The translations under genes were made by a program, and so were the position numbers. The notes under the pieces are model-generated. The model searched no databases. It was not told the DNA's origin and saw nothing but the letters and a program-made list of their open reading frames with translations. DNA of 64,000 bases from Flavobacteriaceae bacterium (GTDB taxonomy: Bacteria; Bacteroidota; Bacteroidia; Flavobacteriales; Flavobacteriaceae), in the NCBI GenBank assembly GCA_003443635.1, contig CP031964.1, positions 2,636,321-2,700,320 on the forward strand, given 5' to 3'. Below, in pieces: positions 49,687-59,379 of the stretch. The stretch's first letter is position 1; the number at the start of each line of letters is the position of its first letter.

Positions 49687-50145
49687 TTATCCCGCTGTTG
49701 GTTCTGGAGAGATAAATGCAGAAATTTTTACTGTTTCTGTTCCTCTTTGCGTATTTGCCGTTAACGTTATTGTTTTAGATACTTTATTAGCACCTTTACC
49801 ATTAAAGTTTACAGTAAACTGAGCTGTTTCTCCCGGAGCTAAAGGCTCTCTACTCCAGTTACTTGGTACAGTACATCCGCAAGTTGCTTTAATATCAGAA
49901 ATTACTAAATGTGATTTCCCAGTATTTGTATAAGAAAACACTGTTTGAACTGGAGTACCATTTGTAATAGCTCCAAAATCGTGTTCTGTTTTATCAAATG
50001 TAATTACTGGATAATCTACAGAAACTGCATCTCTAGCCGCAGCTTGAGTTACATTTGCACTTTTTACTTTATTAGATGCATCTTCTTTGCAAGACGTAAA
50101 AGCTACCATACATAGTGCGCTTAAACCTAAAATTACTTTTTTCAT
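49687..50145 (-). CDS. DUF1573 lipoprotein
   Basis: 152 aa. Signal MKKVILGLSALCMVAFTSC with lipobox Cys at 19. The DUF1573 Ig-like domain is visible as 'ITFDKTEHDFGAITNGTPVQTVFSYTNTGKSHLVISDIKATCGCTVPSNW' with its C-G-C motif and 'LAPGETAQFTVNFNGKG'. Role unknown; Bacteroidetes carry many copies. Between nusB and yajC. Confidence 0.92.
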   Translation of the reverse strand: MKKVILGLSALCMVAFTSCKEDASNKVKSANVTQAAARDAVSVDYPVITFDKTEHDFGAITNGTPVQTVFSYTNTGKSHLVISDIKATCGCTVPSNWSREPLAPGETAQFTVNFNGKGANKVSKTITLTANTQRGTETVKISAFISPEPTAG

Positions 50146-50228
50146 TTTTTTAAATTTTTAAGATAAACTTGTGGGTTATTTTTTTAATTATATTATGTTC
50201 TGCCGATAAAAGTAATACTTTTTTGTGA

Positions 50229-51173
50229 TTACATCAATCCGCGACCTATTTTATTTAACGTTCCATTATCACTGTACTCTTTTACCAGTTTGTCTAAAAT
50301 GCCATTAATAAATACATTACTTTTGGGCGTAGAATACTCTTTTGCAATTTCTAAATACTCATTTATTGTTACTTTTACTGGTATTGATGGGAATTTTTGA
50401 AATTCACAAATTGCCATCTGTAGTAATACAAAATCAATATTAGCTATTCTATCTTTATCCCAATTAGTCGTTTTATCAGAAATAGTTTCGCTAAATGTTT
50501 TCAAATTTAGTGCTGTCTTTTTTAATAATTCTACTGCAAATTCTTTATCTTCAGTATCTTTAAATAATTTTGGTGTAAAATGAACAGCACTTGAGTTTGC
50601 TTTTATTTTACGTAATAATTTTACAATAGCAGTATTTACAACAGGTAAATCATCTACCCATGTAATATTTTTATCTTCTAAATATTCGTAAAGTTTATCG
50701 TTTGGTGCTATTATTGTTTTAAAAAAATCAATTATAAATGTTTTATCTTCTTTAAATGTAGAAACTTTAGTAGACATATAATCTTTATATATATCGCTTT
50801 CTAACAATGTTTTAAAAATAACATCTACATATTCATCATCTAACTCCCAATTAGTAATTTTATAATCTTCAAATTTATTTTGTAATAACGTATTCTCTTT
50901 TAGGTACAATAGTATCTCATTATTAATAAATTTACGATTAGGATTTTTCTCTTCTGAGGTTGCTAAATGTTTTTGTTGGGATTTTATGAGATAATCTTCG
51001 GCTTTCTTATGTACTTCTATTAATAAAGATATTAATAATAAATACAAATTATACATTCCTTCCATACTCTTTAAAAGAGAGCGTTCGTCAACTTTTAAAT
51101 CACTCCCTTCATTACCATTAAGAGCGTAGATAATTTGCATTACTTTAATACGAATATGTCTTCGATTTAGCAT
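50229..51173 (-). CDS. nusB: Transcription antitermination factor NusB, long form
   Basis: 314 aa, about twice the E. coli protein. The NusB fold is in the C-terminal half ('DDLPVVNTAIVKLLRKIKA', 'NIDFVLLQMAICEFQKFPSIPVKVTINEYLEIAKEYSTPKSNVFINGILDKL'). The N-terminal part 'MLNRRHIRIKVMQIIYAL' retains the normal opening, and a helical insertion separates the two, as in other Bacteroidetes. It acts with NusE in rRNA antitermination. Confidence 0.93.
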   Translation of the reverse strand: MLNRRHIRIKVMQIIYALNGNEGSDLKVDERSLLKSMEGMYNLYLLLISLLIEVHKKAEDYLIKSQQKHLATSEEKNPNRKFINNEILLYLKENTLLQNKFEDYKITNWELDDEYVDVIFKTLLESDIYKDYMSTKVSTFKEDKTFIIDFFKTIIAPNDKLYEYLEDKNITWVDDLPVVNTAIVKLLRKIKANSSAVHFTPKLFKDTEDKEFAVELLKKTALNLKTFSETISDKTTNWDKDRIANIDFVLLQMAICEFQKFPSIPVKVTINEYLEIAKEYSTPKSNVFINGILDKLVKEYSDNGTLNKIGRGLM

Positions 51174-51201
51174 TTTTTAAAGAACTTTTTAAATATTTAA
51201 A

Positions 51202-51229
51202 GAGGCGAAAGAGATATCTCTTTCGCCTC
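51202..51229 (-). terminator. 28-nt perfect palindrome between leucine dehydrogenase and nusB
   Basis: GAGGCGAAAGAGAT and its complement, G/C-richer than its surroundings. On the minus strand it follows the leucine dehydrogenase stop and runs into CTTTAAATATTT, so it is probably its terminator. A -7-like TATTTTTG lies right before it (51231-51238), so it could also fold in the nusB leader. Confidence 0.65.
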
Positions 51230-51260
51230 GCAAAAATAGTATTATTTTTTAAAATTGAAT

Positions 51261-52364
51261 TTATTTAGAATTTTCTTTTTTTCTAATTTCAATTCTATTT
51301 TTAGCAATATTTAATGCTGCTTCATTAGTTGTAATTCCATTAGTTTCAGCATTAGTCAATATTTCTAAAGTTGTATTATATATATTTTCTGTTTTACGAA
51401 TAATTTCTTGCTTTCCGTAACCCTCTAGTTCTGCATATACATTAATTATTCCGCCAGCGTTAATTAAAAAATCTGGTGCGTAAACAATACCCCTTTTTTG
51501 CAATAAAGGTCCTTGTATATTTTCGTTAGCCAATTGGTTATTAGCAGCTCCAGCAATAATTTGGGCATTCAATTTATTTACAGTATCATCATTTACTGTT
51601 GCTCCTAAAGCGCAAGGTGCATAAATATCCATAGTCTCAGAGTATAAATCGTTTCCTCTATAAATATCTGCTCCATATTTACTACTTACTGCTTGCAAGC
51701 GATCTTCATTAATATCAGATATTACCACTTTAGCGCCTTCATTAGTTAAATGTTCTACTAAAGATTCTCCAACATGACCAATACCTTGTACATATACTTT
51801 TCTATTTTCGAGAAGATCACTACCAAATTTATATTTTGCAGCAGCTTTCATACCCATAAATACGCCATATGCAGTAATGGGTGAAGGGTTTCCTGCACCT
51901 CCTTTATCTTCTGAAATTCCAGTTACATATGGAGTTACTTCTCTAACTAAATCCATATCAGAAGTTTCCATACCCACATCTTCTGCAGTAATATATTTAC
52001 CACTTAACGAGTGTACAAACTCTCCAAAACGTTTCATTAACTCTGGAGTTTTTTGAGTTTTAGCATTTCCAATAATAACAGCTTTACCTCCACCAAGATT
52101 TAACCCAGTAATAGCCGATTTAAATGTCATTCCACGAGATAACCTAAGTGCATCATTTAAAGCTTCAGCTTCTGTATTATAATCCCACATTCTAGTACCT
52201 CCTAAAGCTGGTCCTAAAACTGTATTATGTATTCCTATAATTGCTTTTAATCCTGTATCTTTGTCATTACAAAAAACAACTTGTTCATGATTATCAAAAG
52301 AAAGTTGTCCAAATACTGGGGCAGCTTTTTTAATTTCGTTAGAGTTGATTACGTCTGAAATCAT
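51261..52364 (-). CDS. Leucine dehydrogenase (Glu/Leu/Phe/Val dehydrogenase family)
   Basis: 367 aa. 'GPALGGTRMWDYNTEAEALNDALRLSRGMTFKSAITGLNLGGGKAVIIGN' holds the catalytic lysines; the NAD-binding domain is 'VYVQGIGHVGESLVEHLTNEGAKVVISDI'; 'APCALGATVNDDTV' and 'GAANNQLA' complete the pattern. Reversible oxidative deamination of leucine/branched-chain amino acids. Length and motifs fit leucine rather than glutamate dehydrogenase. Confidence 0.92.
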   Translation of the reverse strand: MISDVINSNEIKKAAPVFGQLSFDNHEQVVFCNDKDTGLKAIIGIHNTVLGPALGGTRMWDYNTEAEALNDALRLSRGMTFKSAITGLNLGGGKAVIIGNAKTQKTPELMKRFGEFVHSLSGKYITAEDVGMETSDMDLVREVTPYVTGISEDKGGAGNPSPITAYGVFMGMKAAAKYKFGSDLLENRKVYVQGIGHVGESLVEHLTNEGAKVVISDINEDRLQAVSSKYGADIYRGNDLYSETMDIYAPCALGATVNDDTVNKLNAQIIAGAANNQLANENIQGPLLQKRGIVYAPDFLINAGGIINVYAELEGYGKQEIIRKTENIYNTTLEILTNAETNGITTNEAALNIAKNRIEIRKKENSK

Positions 52365-52420
52365 TTAAAAAAATATTTAATTTAGTGTTTTACTATTGAA
52401 TTATATCTAATAGTAGCCCG

Positions 52421-52451
52421 CAAAAATAACCGAATATTACAGTATTAGCAA
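52421..52451 (-). promoter_or_regulatory. Promoter of leucine dehydrogenase
   Basis: On the minus strand: TTG (52449-52451), 20 nt, TATTTTTG (52421-52428), ending 57 nt before the ATG. Consensus match. Confidence 0.7.
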
Positions 52452-52510
52452 CAAATTTATTGTTAAAATATGAAAACACTAAAAACAAAGCTTCAGCTTA
52501 AAGATTATAA

Positions 52511-54265
52511 ATGAAAGAATTACAATACATCAATAAGTTTTTTAAACGGTATAAGTACAGTCTTTTACTTGGAGTATTTATTACCATAGTTTCTAAAATT
52601 TTTGCACTTTTCACACCTCGTTTAATAGGACAATCTATTACTGTTATTGCTGATCATATAAATGGTAAAATTCCAGCAGATGTTTACAGTTCGGAACTCA
52701 CAAAAAATATACTGTATTTAATTGGCGCAGCAATAATAGCTGGAGTGTTTTCATTTTTAATGAGACAAACTATTATTACCGTATCCAGACATATAGAATT
52801 TGATTTAAAAAACGAAATATATCAGCAATATCAGAAACTATCTTTAAATTTCTACAAAAAAAATAGAACTGGTGATTTAATGAATCGTATTAGTGAAGAT
52901 GTAGGTAAGGTACGTATGTACACTGGACCAGCAATTATGTACTCTCTAAATATGATTACTTTATTTGTTGTTGCTTTAATTTACATGTTTAGTCAAGCTC
53001 CAAAACTTGCATTTTATACAGTTTTACCACTTCCTGTATTATCAATTACAATATATGTATTGAGCAAACTCATACACCAACGTAGTACAATAGTTCAGGA
53101 ATATTTGTCAAAACTTTCAACCTATACACAAGAAGCATTTAGTGGAGTATCTGTAATTAAAGCTTATGGTATGGAGCCCCAAACTAATATTTCTTTTGAG
53201 ACATTATCTACTGAAAATCGTCAAAAACAAATTGATCTTAATAAAGTACAAGCTTTATTTTTTCCATTAATGATCTTACTTATAGGTGTTAGTAATCTTA
53301 TTGTAATTTATGTTGGAGGAAAACAATATATTAATGGTGAAATTGAAAGCTTTGGTACTATAGCAGAATTTATCATTTATGTAAATATGCTAACTTGGCC
53401 TGTAGCCATTTTGGGTTGGGTTACTTCTATCGTTCAGCAAGCTGAAGCATCACAAAAGCGTATTAATGAGTTTTTAAACGAAGTTCCTGAAATTAAAAAT
53501 TTAGCTAGTTCACCAATTACTATTAATGGTGATATTGTATTTAAAAATGTACATTTTACTTACGATGACACAAATATTGAAGCTTTAAAAGGAGTTAGTT
53601 TTAATTTAAATCAAGGCAAGAGTTTAGCAATTATTGGTAAAACAGGCTCAGGGAAGTCTACTATTCTAGATCTAATAGGGAGATTATATGATATTAAGAA
53701 AGGTACAATAAGCATTGATGGCAACTCTATAGAGCAAGTCCACTTAGAGAGTTTAAGAAATAGCATTGGTTACGTCCCTCAGGATGCATTTTTATTTTCC
53801 GATTCGATTAAAAACAATATTAAATTTGGATCTGTTGATGCTACAGACGATGAAATTATACAAGCAGCAAAAAATGCTGTTGTACATAGCAATATCGAAA
53901 ATTTCTCCGAAGGCTATAATACTGTTTTAGGAGAGCGGGGTATTACGCTATCTGGTGGGCAAAAACAGCGTATTTCGATCGCCAGGGCCATTATTAAAAA
54001 TCCAAAGATTTTATTATTAGACGATTGTTTATCTGCTGTAGATACTGAAACCGAAGAAAAAATCCTTAAAAACTTAGATAAAGTTACTCAAAACAGAACT
54101 ACAATTATAGTAAGTCATCGTATTTCTTCAGCAAAAAATGCAGATCATATTATAGTTCTTGATGATGGAAAAATAATACAAACAGGAGACCATCAAACCT
54201 TAATAAATCAGGATGGCTACTATAAAGAGTTATATTTAAAACAACTTGCCGAAAAAGAAATGTAA
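52511..54265 (+). CDS. ABC exporter, fused membrane and ATPase half-transporter
   Basis: 584 aa. Six membrane segments in the first 320 residues, then an ATPase domain with Walker A 'AIIGKTGSGKSTILDLIG', Q-loop 'IGYVPQDAFLFSD', signature 'LSGGQKQRISIARAI', Walker B 'ILLLDDCLSAVD' and H-loop 'IIVSHRISSA'. MdlB/MsbA-type homodimer is likely; substrate (lipid, drug or peptide) unknown. Single gene. Confidence 0.94.
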   Translation: MKELQYINKFFKRYKYSLLLGVFITIVSKIFALFTPRLIGQSITVIADHINGKIPADVYSSELTKNILYLIGAAIIAGVFSFLMRQTIITVSRHIEFDLKNEIYQQYQKLSLNFYKKNRTGDLMNRISEDVGKVRMYTGPAIMYSLNMITLFVVALIYMFSQAPKLAFYTVLPLPVLSITIYVLSKLIHQRSTIVQEYLSKLSTYTQEAFSGVSVIKAYGMEPQTNISFETLSTENRQKQIDLNKVQALFFPLMILLIGVSNLIVIYVGGKQYINGEIESFGTIAEFIIYVNMLTWPVAILGWVTSIVQQAEASQKRINEFLNEVPEIKNLASSPITINGDIVFKNVHFTYDDTNIEALKGVSFNLNQGKSLAIIGKTGSGKSTILDLIGRLYDIKKGTISIDGNSIEQVHLESLRNSIGYVPQDAFLFSDSIKNNIKFGSVDATDDEIIQAAKNAVVHSNIENFSEGYNTVLGERGITLSGGQKQRISIARAIIKNPKILLLDDCLSAVDTETEEKILKNLDKVTQNRTTIIVSHRISSAKNADHIIVLDDGKIIQTGDHQTLINQDGYYKELYLKQLAEKEM

Positions 54266-54341
54266 CATTTTGTTGGTTGCTAATATTTTTTTTTAGATTT
54301 TTGAGTCATTAAATTTATTAATATAATATAACAATACAATT

Positions 54342-54731
54342 ATGAGTAATAATGATATGATGGAGAAAGAAGAGATATTTTCTAAAGTATTGAGAGCGGG
54401 AAGACGTACTTATTTTTTTGACGTAAGAGCTACCAAAGCTGGAGATTATTACCTTACAATTACCGAGAGTAAAAAATTTACAAATGATGATGGCTCTTTT
54501 CATTATAAAAAGCACAAGATTTATTTATATAAAGAAGATTTTGCTGAGTTTAAAGAAATTTTAGGAGATATGATTGATTATGTGATTGATGAAAAAGGAG
54601 AAGAAGTTATTAGTGAGCGTCATCAAAAAGATTATAAGAGAGAAAATTATGGTTCTGTAAACAATACTACTAATGATGAAACACCAGCTTCACCAGAAAG
54701 TTTTACAGATGTAAATTTTGAAGACATTTAA
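54342..54731 (+). CDS. DUF3276 / PUR-family nucleic-acid-binding protein
   Basis: 129 aa. The PUR-like repeat is visible: 'EEIFSKVLRAGRRTYFFDVRATKAGDYYLTITESKKF' and 'YKKHKIYLYKEDFAEFKEILGDMIDYV'. Bacteroidetes members bind single-stranded DNA/RNA like eukaryotic Pur-alpha. Acidic, low-complexity tail ('NNTTNDETPASPESFTDVNFEDI'). Short gene with its own terminator. Confidence 0.92.
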   Translation: MSNNDMMEKEEIFSKVLRAGRRTYFFDVRATKAGDYYLTITESKKFTNDDGSFHYKKHKIYLYKEDFAEFKEILGDMIDYVIDEKGEEVISERHQKDYKRENYGSVNNTTNDETPASPESFTDVNFEDI

Positions 54732-54756
54732 TTTCTGAAAGAAATCTTAAAATATT

Positions 54757-54786
54757 AAAAACCACTACATAATCGTAGTGGTTTTT
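54757..54786 (+). terminator. Terminator after the DUF3276 gene
   Basis: AAAAACCACTAC, loop ATAATC, GTAGTGGTTTTT followed by further T, 26 nt past the stop codon. Confidence 0.9.
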
Positions 54787-54816
54787 TTTATATTTATCCC
54801 CTAACTAATTTATATA

Positions 54817-57330
54817 ATGAAAAAACTTCTCTTATTTTGTTTACTATTGAGTACAATAGTTTATTCTCAAAAAAAACTAGATTTATCGTATTACCTTCCT
54901 CAAAACACTACTTATAACCAGAGTATTCCAACTCCAGAAAGTATTATTGGACATCAGGTTGGTGAATGGCATGTTACTCACGATAAGTTAATGCAATATG
55001 CTTATGCGTTGGCTAATGCTTCAGATAGAATTACAATTGAAAATCGTGGAAAAACATTTGAAGGCAGACCAATATTATTAATGACTATTACTTCTCCTAA
55101 AAATCATCAAAATTTAGATGCCATTCGTGAAGCACATATTAATGCTACAGAAAGTAATACAGCAAATACAGCTAATAGACCTATAATAGTATACCAAGGG
55201 TTTTCTATTCATGGTAATGAGCCTAGTGGTGCTAATGCAGGGTTGTTAGCAGCGTATTATTTAGCAGCAGCTCAAGGCACCTATATTAACGAACTTTTAG
55301 ATAATACAGTTATTTTATTTGACCCATCATATAATCCAGATGGTTTACAGCGTTTTGCTTATTGGGCAAATACAAATAAGAGTATAAATTTAAGTAGTGA
55401 CCCTAACGATAGAGAATATAGTGAAGTATGGCCAGGGGGAAGAACAAACCACTATTGGTTTGATATGAATCGTGACTGGTTACCAGTACAGTTACCAGAG
55501 TCTAGAGCTAGGATTGCATCATTTCACAAATGGTTACCTAATATTCTAACAGATCATCACGAAATGGGCAGTAATGCAACTTTCTTTTTTCAACCTGGGA
55601 TTCCATCAAGGACTCATCCACTAACACCAAAATTAAATCAAGAGCTTACAAGACGCATTGGGGATTATCATGCTAAAGCATTCGATAAAATTGGATCTTT
55701 ATATTATACTGAAGAAAGTTATGATGATTTTTATTACGGTAAAGGTTCAACATTTCCGGATATTAATGGAAGTATAGGTATTTTATTTGAGCAAGCGAGT
55801 TCTCGCGGACATGTTCAAGAGACTGAAAATGGATTATTAACCTTTCCGTTCACTATACGAAATCAGTTTACGGCAGCGCTTTCTACTTTAGATGCAGCTA
55901 AAAATATGCGAGAAACACTTTTAACTTATCAGCATAATTTTTATAAAAATGCCAGAACTGAAGCCTCTAAAGAAAACTCTAAAGCCATTGTTTTTGGAGA
56001 CGAAAAAGATGCAGCAAAAACCTATCATTTAGCTGAGATTTTAAAACGACACAGTATTAAGTTTCATGATATAAAACAAGATTTTACAGCAAATAGTAAG
56101 CGTTTTAAAAAAGGATATAGTTATATAGTTCCTAAAAATCAAAAAAACACACGTTTAATAAACGCTATGTTTGAAAAGCGCACCACATTTCAAGATAGTT
56201 TATTCTACGATATTTCTGCTTGGACCTTCCCTTTAGCTTTTAATTTAGATTATGCCGAAGATGTATCTACAAATAATTTAGGAACAGAGGTTACTAACCT
56301 TCAATTTAAAGAAGGTGGTGTAGATAACAAAAGTAACTATGCTTATTTAATGGAATGGCACGAATATTATACTCCTAAGCTTTTAAATAAAGTATTAGCA
56401 AAAGGAATTCGTGCTAAAGTAGCTATGAAACAATTTAGTACAAGTGGGAAACAATATGATTACGGAACTATTTTAATCCCTGTACAGAATCAAAAAATAA
56501 AAGCTAATGATATTTATACTTTTTTAAATACGCTGGCAAAAGAAAGTCATATTACAATTAATAGTGTCGGTACAGGTTTAACAGAAGGTATAGATTTAGG
56601 AAGCAGACAGTTTAGAGCATTAACTCAACCAAAAATTGCATTATTGGTAGGAGATGGTATGAATTCTTATGATGCTGGAGAAATTTGGCATTTATTTGAT
56701 ACACGTTATGAAATGACTGTAACCAAATTAGATACTAAAACTATTGGGCGAGCAGATTTAAGTCGTTATAATGTTATTATTGCTGTTAATTCTGGTAGTG
56801 GTGCTTTAAATGCTAACAATACTAAAAAAATGAAAACTTGGGTACAAAATGGAGGTACCTTATTAGGCTATAGAGGTGCGTTAAACTGGTTAAAATCTAA
56901 GGAATTTGCTAAGTTCGAATTTAAAAAAGTAGAAGTACCGGCAAAGAATGTCACTTTTGAGCAACGAGGTGACTTTAACGGAGCACAGGTTATTGGAGGT
57001 GCTATTTTTGAAGCTAATATTGATCGCTCACATCCTATTAACTTTGGATATAAAAACAATAAAGTATCATTATTTAGAAATACTACTTTGTTTATGAAAC
57101 CAGATAAAAGTAGTTATAACAATCCAATAAAATATACCAACAACCCTATTCTAAGTGGATATATTTCTAGGCCAAATTTAGATAGTTTGGCGAATACAGT
57201 GCCATTACAAATAAAACGATTAGGGAGAGGTAAAGTTGTTGGATTTACAGATAATACTAATTTTAGAGCCTTTTGGTATGGTACCAATAAACTTATGATG
57301 AATGCGATTTTCTTTAGAGAAGAATTATAA
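54817..57330 (+). CDS. Secreted M14 zinc carboxypeptidase with C-terminal amidotransferase-like domain
   Basis: 837 aa with signal peptide MKKLLLFCLLLSTIVYSQ. Zinc motif 'IHGNEPSGANAGLLAAYYL' (H-x-x-E), 'DMNRDWLP' and 'LTDHHEMGSNATFFFQPGIP' supply the M14 ligands and arginine. The region after about 600 resembles the GATase1-like fold that follows M14 domains in this subfamily ('KIALLVGDGMNSYDAGEIWHLFDTRYEMTVTKL', 'TWVQNGGTLLGYRG'). Likely digests peptides outside the cytoplasm. Confidence 0.93.
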   Translation: MKKLLLFCLLLSTIVYSQKKLDLSYYLPQNTTYNQSIPTPESIIGHQVGEWHVTHDKLMQYAYALANASDRITIENRGKTFEGRPILLMTITSPKNHQNLDAIREAHINATESNTANTANRPIIVYQGFSIHGNEPSGANAGLLAAYYLAAAQGTYINELLDNTVILFDPSYNPDGLQRFAYWANTNKSINLSSDPNDREYSEVWPGGRTNHYWFDMNRDWLPVQLPESRARIASFHKWLPNILTDHHEMGSNATFFFQPGIPSRTHPLTPKLNQELTRRIGDYHAKAFDKIGSLYYTEESYDDFYYGKGSTFPDINGSIGILFEQASSRGHVQETENGLLTFPFTIRNQFTAALSTLDAAKNMRETLLTYQHNFYKNARTEASKENSKAIVFGDEKDAAKTYHLAEILKRHSIKFHDIKQDFTANSKRFKKGYSYIVPKNQKNTRLINAMFEKRTTFQDSLFYDISAWTFPLAFNLDYAEDVSTNNLGTEVTNLQFKEGGVDNKSNYAYLMEWHEYYTPKLLNKVLAKGIRAKVAMKQFSTSGKQYDYGTILIPVQNQKIKANDIYTFLNTLAKESHITINSVGTGLTEGIDLGSRQFRALTQPKIALLVGDGMNSYDAGEIWHLFDTRYEMTVTKLDTKTIGRADLSRYNVIIAVNSGSGALNANNTKKMKTWVQNGGTLLGYRGALNWLKSKEFAKFEFKKVEVPAKNVTFEQRGDFNGAQVIGGAIFEANIDRSHPINFGYKNNKVSLFRNTTLFMKPDKSSYNNPIKYTNNPILSGYISRPNLDSLANTVPLQIKRLGRGKVVGFTDNTNFRAFWYGTNKLMMNAIFFREEL

Positions 57331-57345
57331 AAACATATTAATTTT

Positions 57346-57385
57346 AAAAAAGCTGCTTTTCTTAATTGAGAAAAGCAGCTTTTTT
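57346..57385. terminator. Bidirectional terminator
   Basis: Perfect 17-bp stem, AAAAAAGCTGCTTTTCT and its complement, with a 6-nt loop, between the convergent M14 peptidase gene and csaA. It also marks the end of the ordinary core region before the cassette array. Confidence 0.92.
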
Positions 57386-57387
57386 AT

Positions 57388-57726
57388 TTAAGAAACTATT
57401 GTACCATTCTTGACTTTATGCTCTGGATTTAACAAAATTACGTCTTTAGCATTAACAGCACCTAATACTAAACACTCACTCATAAAATTAGCTATTTGTT
57501 TTTTAGGAAAATTAACTACTGCTACTATTTGGCGATTAAGCAAATGTTCTTTTTGATATAAACTTGTTATTTGTGCAGATGTTTTTTTTATCCCTAAATC
57601 TCCAAAATCTATTGTTAATTGGTAGGCAGGATTTCTTGCTTTGGGAAAATCGGCAACCTCCAATATGGTTCCTATTCGTAAATCTATTTTTGTAAAATCT
57701 TCAAAAGTTATGGCATTATTATTCAT
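57388..57726 (-). CDS. csaA: tRNA-binding (CsaA-type) chaperone-like protein
   Basis: 112 aa OB-fold: 'ITFEDFTKIDLRIGTILEVADFPKARNPAYQLTIDFGDLGIKKTSAQITSLY' and 'LNRQIVAVVNFPKKQIANFMSECLVLGA', a textbook CsaA. It binds tRNA and has been linked to protein secretion as a chaperone. It is the left neighbour of the cassette array and points away from it; no integrase separates them. Confidence 0.93.
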   Translation of the reverse strand: MNNNAITFEDFTKIDLRIGTILEVADFPKARNPAYQLTIDFGDLGIKKTSAQITSLYQKEHLLNRQIVAVVNFPKKQIANFMSECLVLGAVNAKDVILLNPEHKVKNGTIVS

Positions 57727-57822
57727 AATTTATTTTTTAGAAAAAAGCTAAAGTAAACATACAAAAAAGGTAACACACTTATTTATCGATAAACTATTAT
57801 TACTAAAAACATAATAACTCTT

Positions 57823-57908
57823 TAATATTTGTTTATGTTCTCAAATCATTGTTATTCAAATTTAGTATCTTTTCATTCGCAATACAGAACTACGTTTTGC
57901 GCTGTATT
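57823..57908 (+). repeat. Long separator repeat, copy A (right half only)
   Basis: Matches the right ends of copies B, C and D: '...TTCTCAAATCATTGTTATTCAAATTTAGTATCTTTTC' region followed by GCAATACAGAACTACG and GCGCTGTATT. The left half is missing, so the array has lost its first unit or was truncated here. A 29-nt stretch with GTATT/AATAC ends follows, then the first gene-bearing cassette. Confidence 0.85.
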
Positions 57909-57952
57909 AGGAAAAATACCTGTGGCCGTTGTAGCCAATTAAAATAAAAAAA

Positions 57953-58657
57953 ATGAGATCACTTGGATTAATCGGAGGGACATCATGGCATTCAACAATA
58001 GAATATTATCGAAATATTAATCAGCTCGTTAATGACTATTTTGGAGATAACACAAATCCGCCTTTGATTATATATACTTTAAATCAATCTTTAATACATC
58101 AATATCAAAGAGAATCCAATTGGATTGGTATAGCTGAAATATTGATTAACGCAGCAAAAAACCTCGAAAAAGCAGGAGCTGATATGGTAATGTTTTGTGC
58201 TAATACTCCTCATAAAGTTTACGATATTGTAGAAAAAGAAATTAATACTCCAATATTACACATAGCAGATGCAACAACAAAGGAAATTAAATCAAAAAAT
58301 ATGAAGAAGGTTTGTTTCCTGGGTACAAAATACTCTATGATAGAGAGTTTTATTACCAATAGAATATCAAATAATGGAGTTGAGGTACTTACTTCAAATA
58401 AGGAGAAAGAAATCAATGAATTACATCGGATAATTCAAGAAGAATTGACTTATGGAAAAATTATCACTCAGTCCAAAGAATATGTTATTAACATCATTCA
58501 ATCATTTACAGAAAAAGGAGCTGAGGGTGTCATTTTAGGCTGTACGGAATTTCCATTGATGATAAATGATACTGATTTACAAATTCCAATTTTCAATACA
58601 ACAAAGATACATGCAAAAGCAGGAGTGAATTTTATATTGGAAGGTTTGAAAAAATAA
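57953..58657 (+). CDS. Aspartate/glutamate racemase family protein (cassette gene 1)
   Basis: 234 aa. Both catalytic cysteines of the cofactor-independent racemases are present: 'DMVMFCANTPHKVYD' and 'GVILGCTEFPLMI'; start 'MRSLGLIGGTSWHSTIEYYRNIN' is the typical YgeA-like opening. Probably interconverts amino-acid enantiomers in the cytosol; substrate unknown. Its unit opens with GTTGTAGCCA (57928-57937) and closes with the inverse TGGCTACAAC (58662-58671), 4 nt after the stop. Confidence 0.92.
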   Translation: MRSLGLIGGTSWHSTIEYYRNINQLVNDYFGDNTNPPLIIYTLNQSLIHQYQRESNWIGIAEILINAAKNLEKAGADMVMFCANTPHKVYDIVEKEINTPILHIADATTKEIKSKNMKKVCFLGTKYSMIESFITNRISNNGVEVLTSNKEKEINELHRIIQEELTYGKIITQSKEYVINIIQSFTEKGAEGVILGCTEFPLMINDTDLQIPIFNTTKIHAKAGVNFILEGLKK

Positions 58658-58661
58658 AAAC

Positions 58662-58743
58662 TGGCTACAACAACGTGTATGATGTTCATTGCCAGCAAAA
58701 GCTGGCAACACTACTCGCCGTAGCCGTGTGACCGTTGTAAAAC
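58662..58743 (+). repeat. attC-like site 1 (short type)
   Basis: Begins with TGGCTACAAC (inverse of cassette 1 start) and ends with GTTGTAAAAC (58734-58743), the start of cassette 2. It contains an 8-bp perfect hairpin TTGCCAGC-AAAA-GCTGGCAA (58689-58708). The right 50 nt are repeated at 60491-60540. Confidence 0.7.
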
Positions 58744-58837
58744 ATTTGACTAAATAAAAAGGCCATTTCACTCGAGCTAAAGTTTCTCTTACTAATTTAA
58801 ACTCTCAAAATTCTTTCAAAGCCATTACATTTGAAAT

Positions 58838-59365
58838 ATGAAAAAATTATTTCCTCTAATATTATTGTTTATAATTTCCTGCAAAACGACAGATATTAGG
58901 ACAGAATCCGAATTTAAAATCCAGAATGAATCTGTAAATTTATACGCATTTATTGGACAAAAAATATCAGTAACGGAATTTGACCCAAACGAAAACAACA
59001 AGCGAAAAGTAATTGATCCAATATCTGGAGATACTTTGATTCGCCAGAGCTACATTATGGATAGCGGGTTTCGTGCTAAATATAGAATAGTCAAAAACGT
59101 ATTTAACGAACTAAAAACAGACACTATTGAATTCATAGCTTATGATCATTATGGAAGGCCTGGGTTTGAGAATTTCGAGAATGTACTTTTATACATATCA
59201 TTAAACCAAGAGAAAGGTAATTACTATCATCAAAAATATCAGTTTGATCCATTGAAAAAAACAAAAAATGGAATTTATAGAGGGCTGAAAGGAGAAACTA
59301 TCGAAAAACTTTTTACGGAAAAGAAGAATGGAGTTTTGACAGCTCGCGGGCTTTTTGAAGAATAA
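58838..59365 (+). CDS. Lipoprotein, unknown (cassette gene 2)
   Basis: 175 aa with lipoprotein signal MKKLFPLILLFIISC (Cys 15). The rest is beta-rich without a recognised domain ('ESVNLYAFIGQKISVTEFDPNENNKRKVIDPISGDTLIRQSY', 'IEFIAYDHYGRPGFENFENVLLYIS'). Presumably on the periplasmic or outer face. The unit is bounded by GTTGTAAAAC (58734-58743) and GTTTTACAAC (59380-59389), exact inverse copies. The space 58744-58837 holds no clear promoter. Confidence 0.75.
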   Translation: MKKLFPLILLFIISCKTTDIRTESEFKIQNESVNLYAFIGQKISVTEFDPNENNKRKVIDPISGDTLIRQSYIMDSGFRAKYRIVKNVFNELKTDTIEFIAYDHYGRPGFENFENVLLYISLNQEKGNYYHQKYQFDPLKKTKNGIYRGLKGETIEKLFTEKKNGVLTARGLFEE

Positions 59366-59379
59366 AGAAGAATAAAAAC

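Noticed and set aside
58498..58771. Minus-strand frames over the end of cassette 1 and its site
   Set aside because: They are shadows of the racemase gene and the hairpin, and the residues lack any domain.
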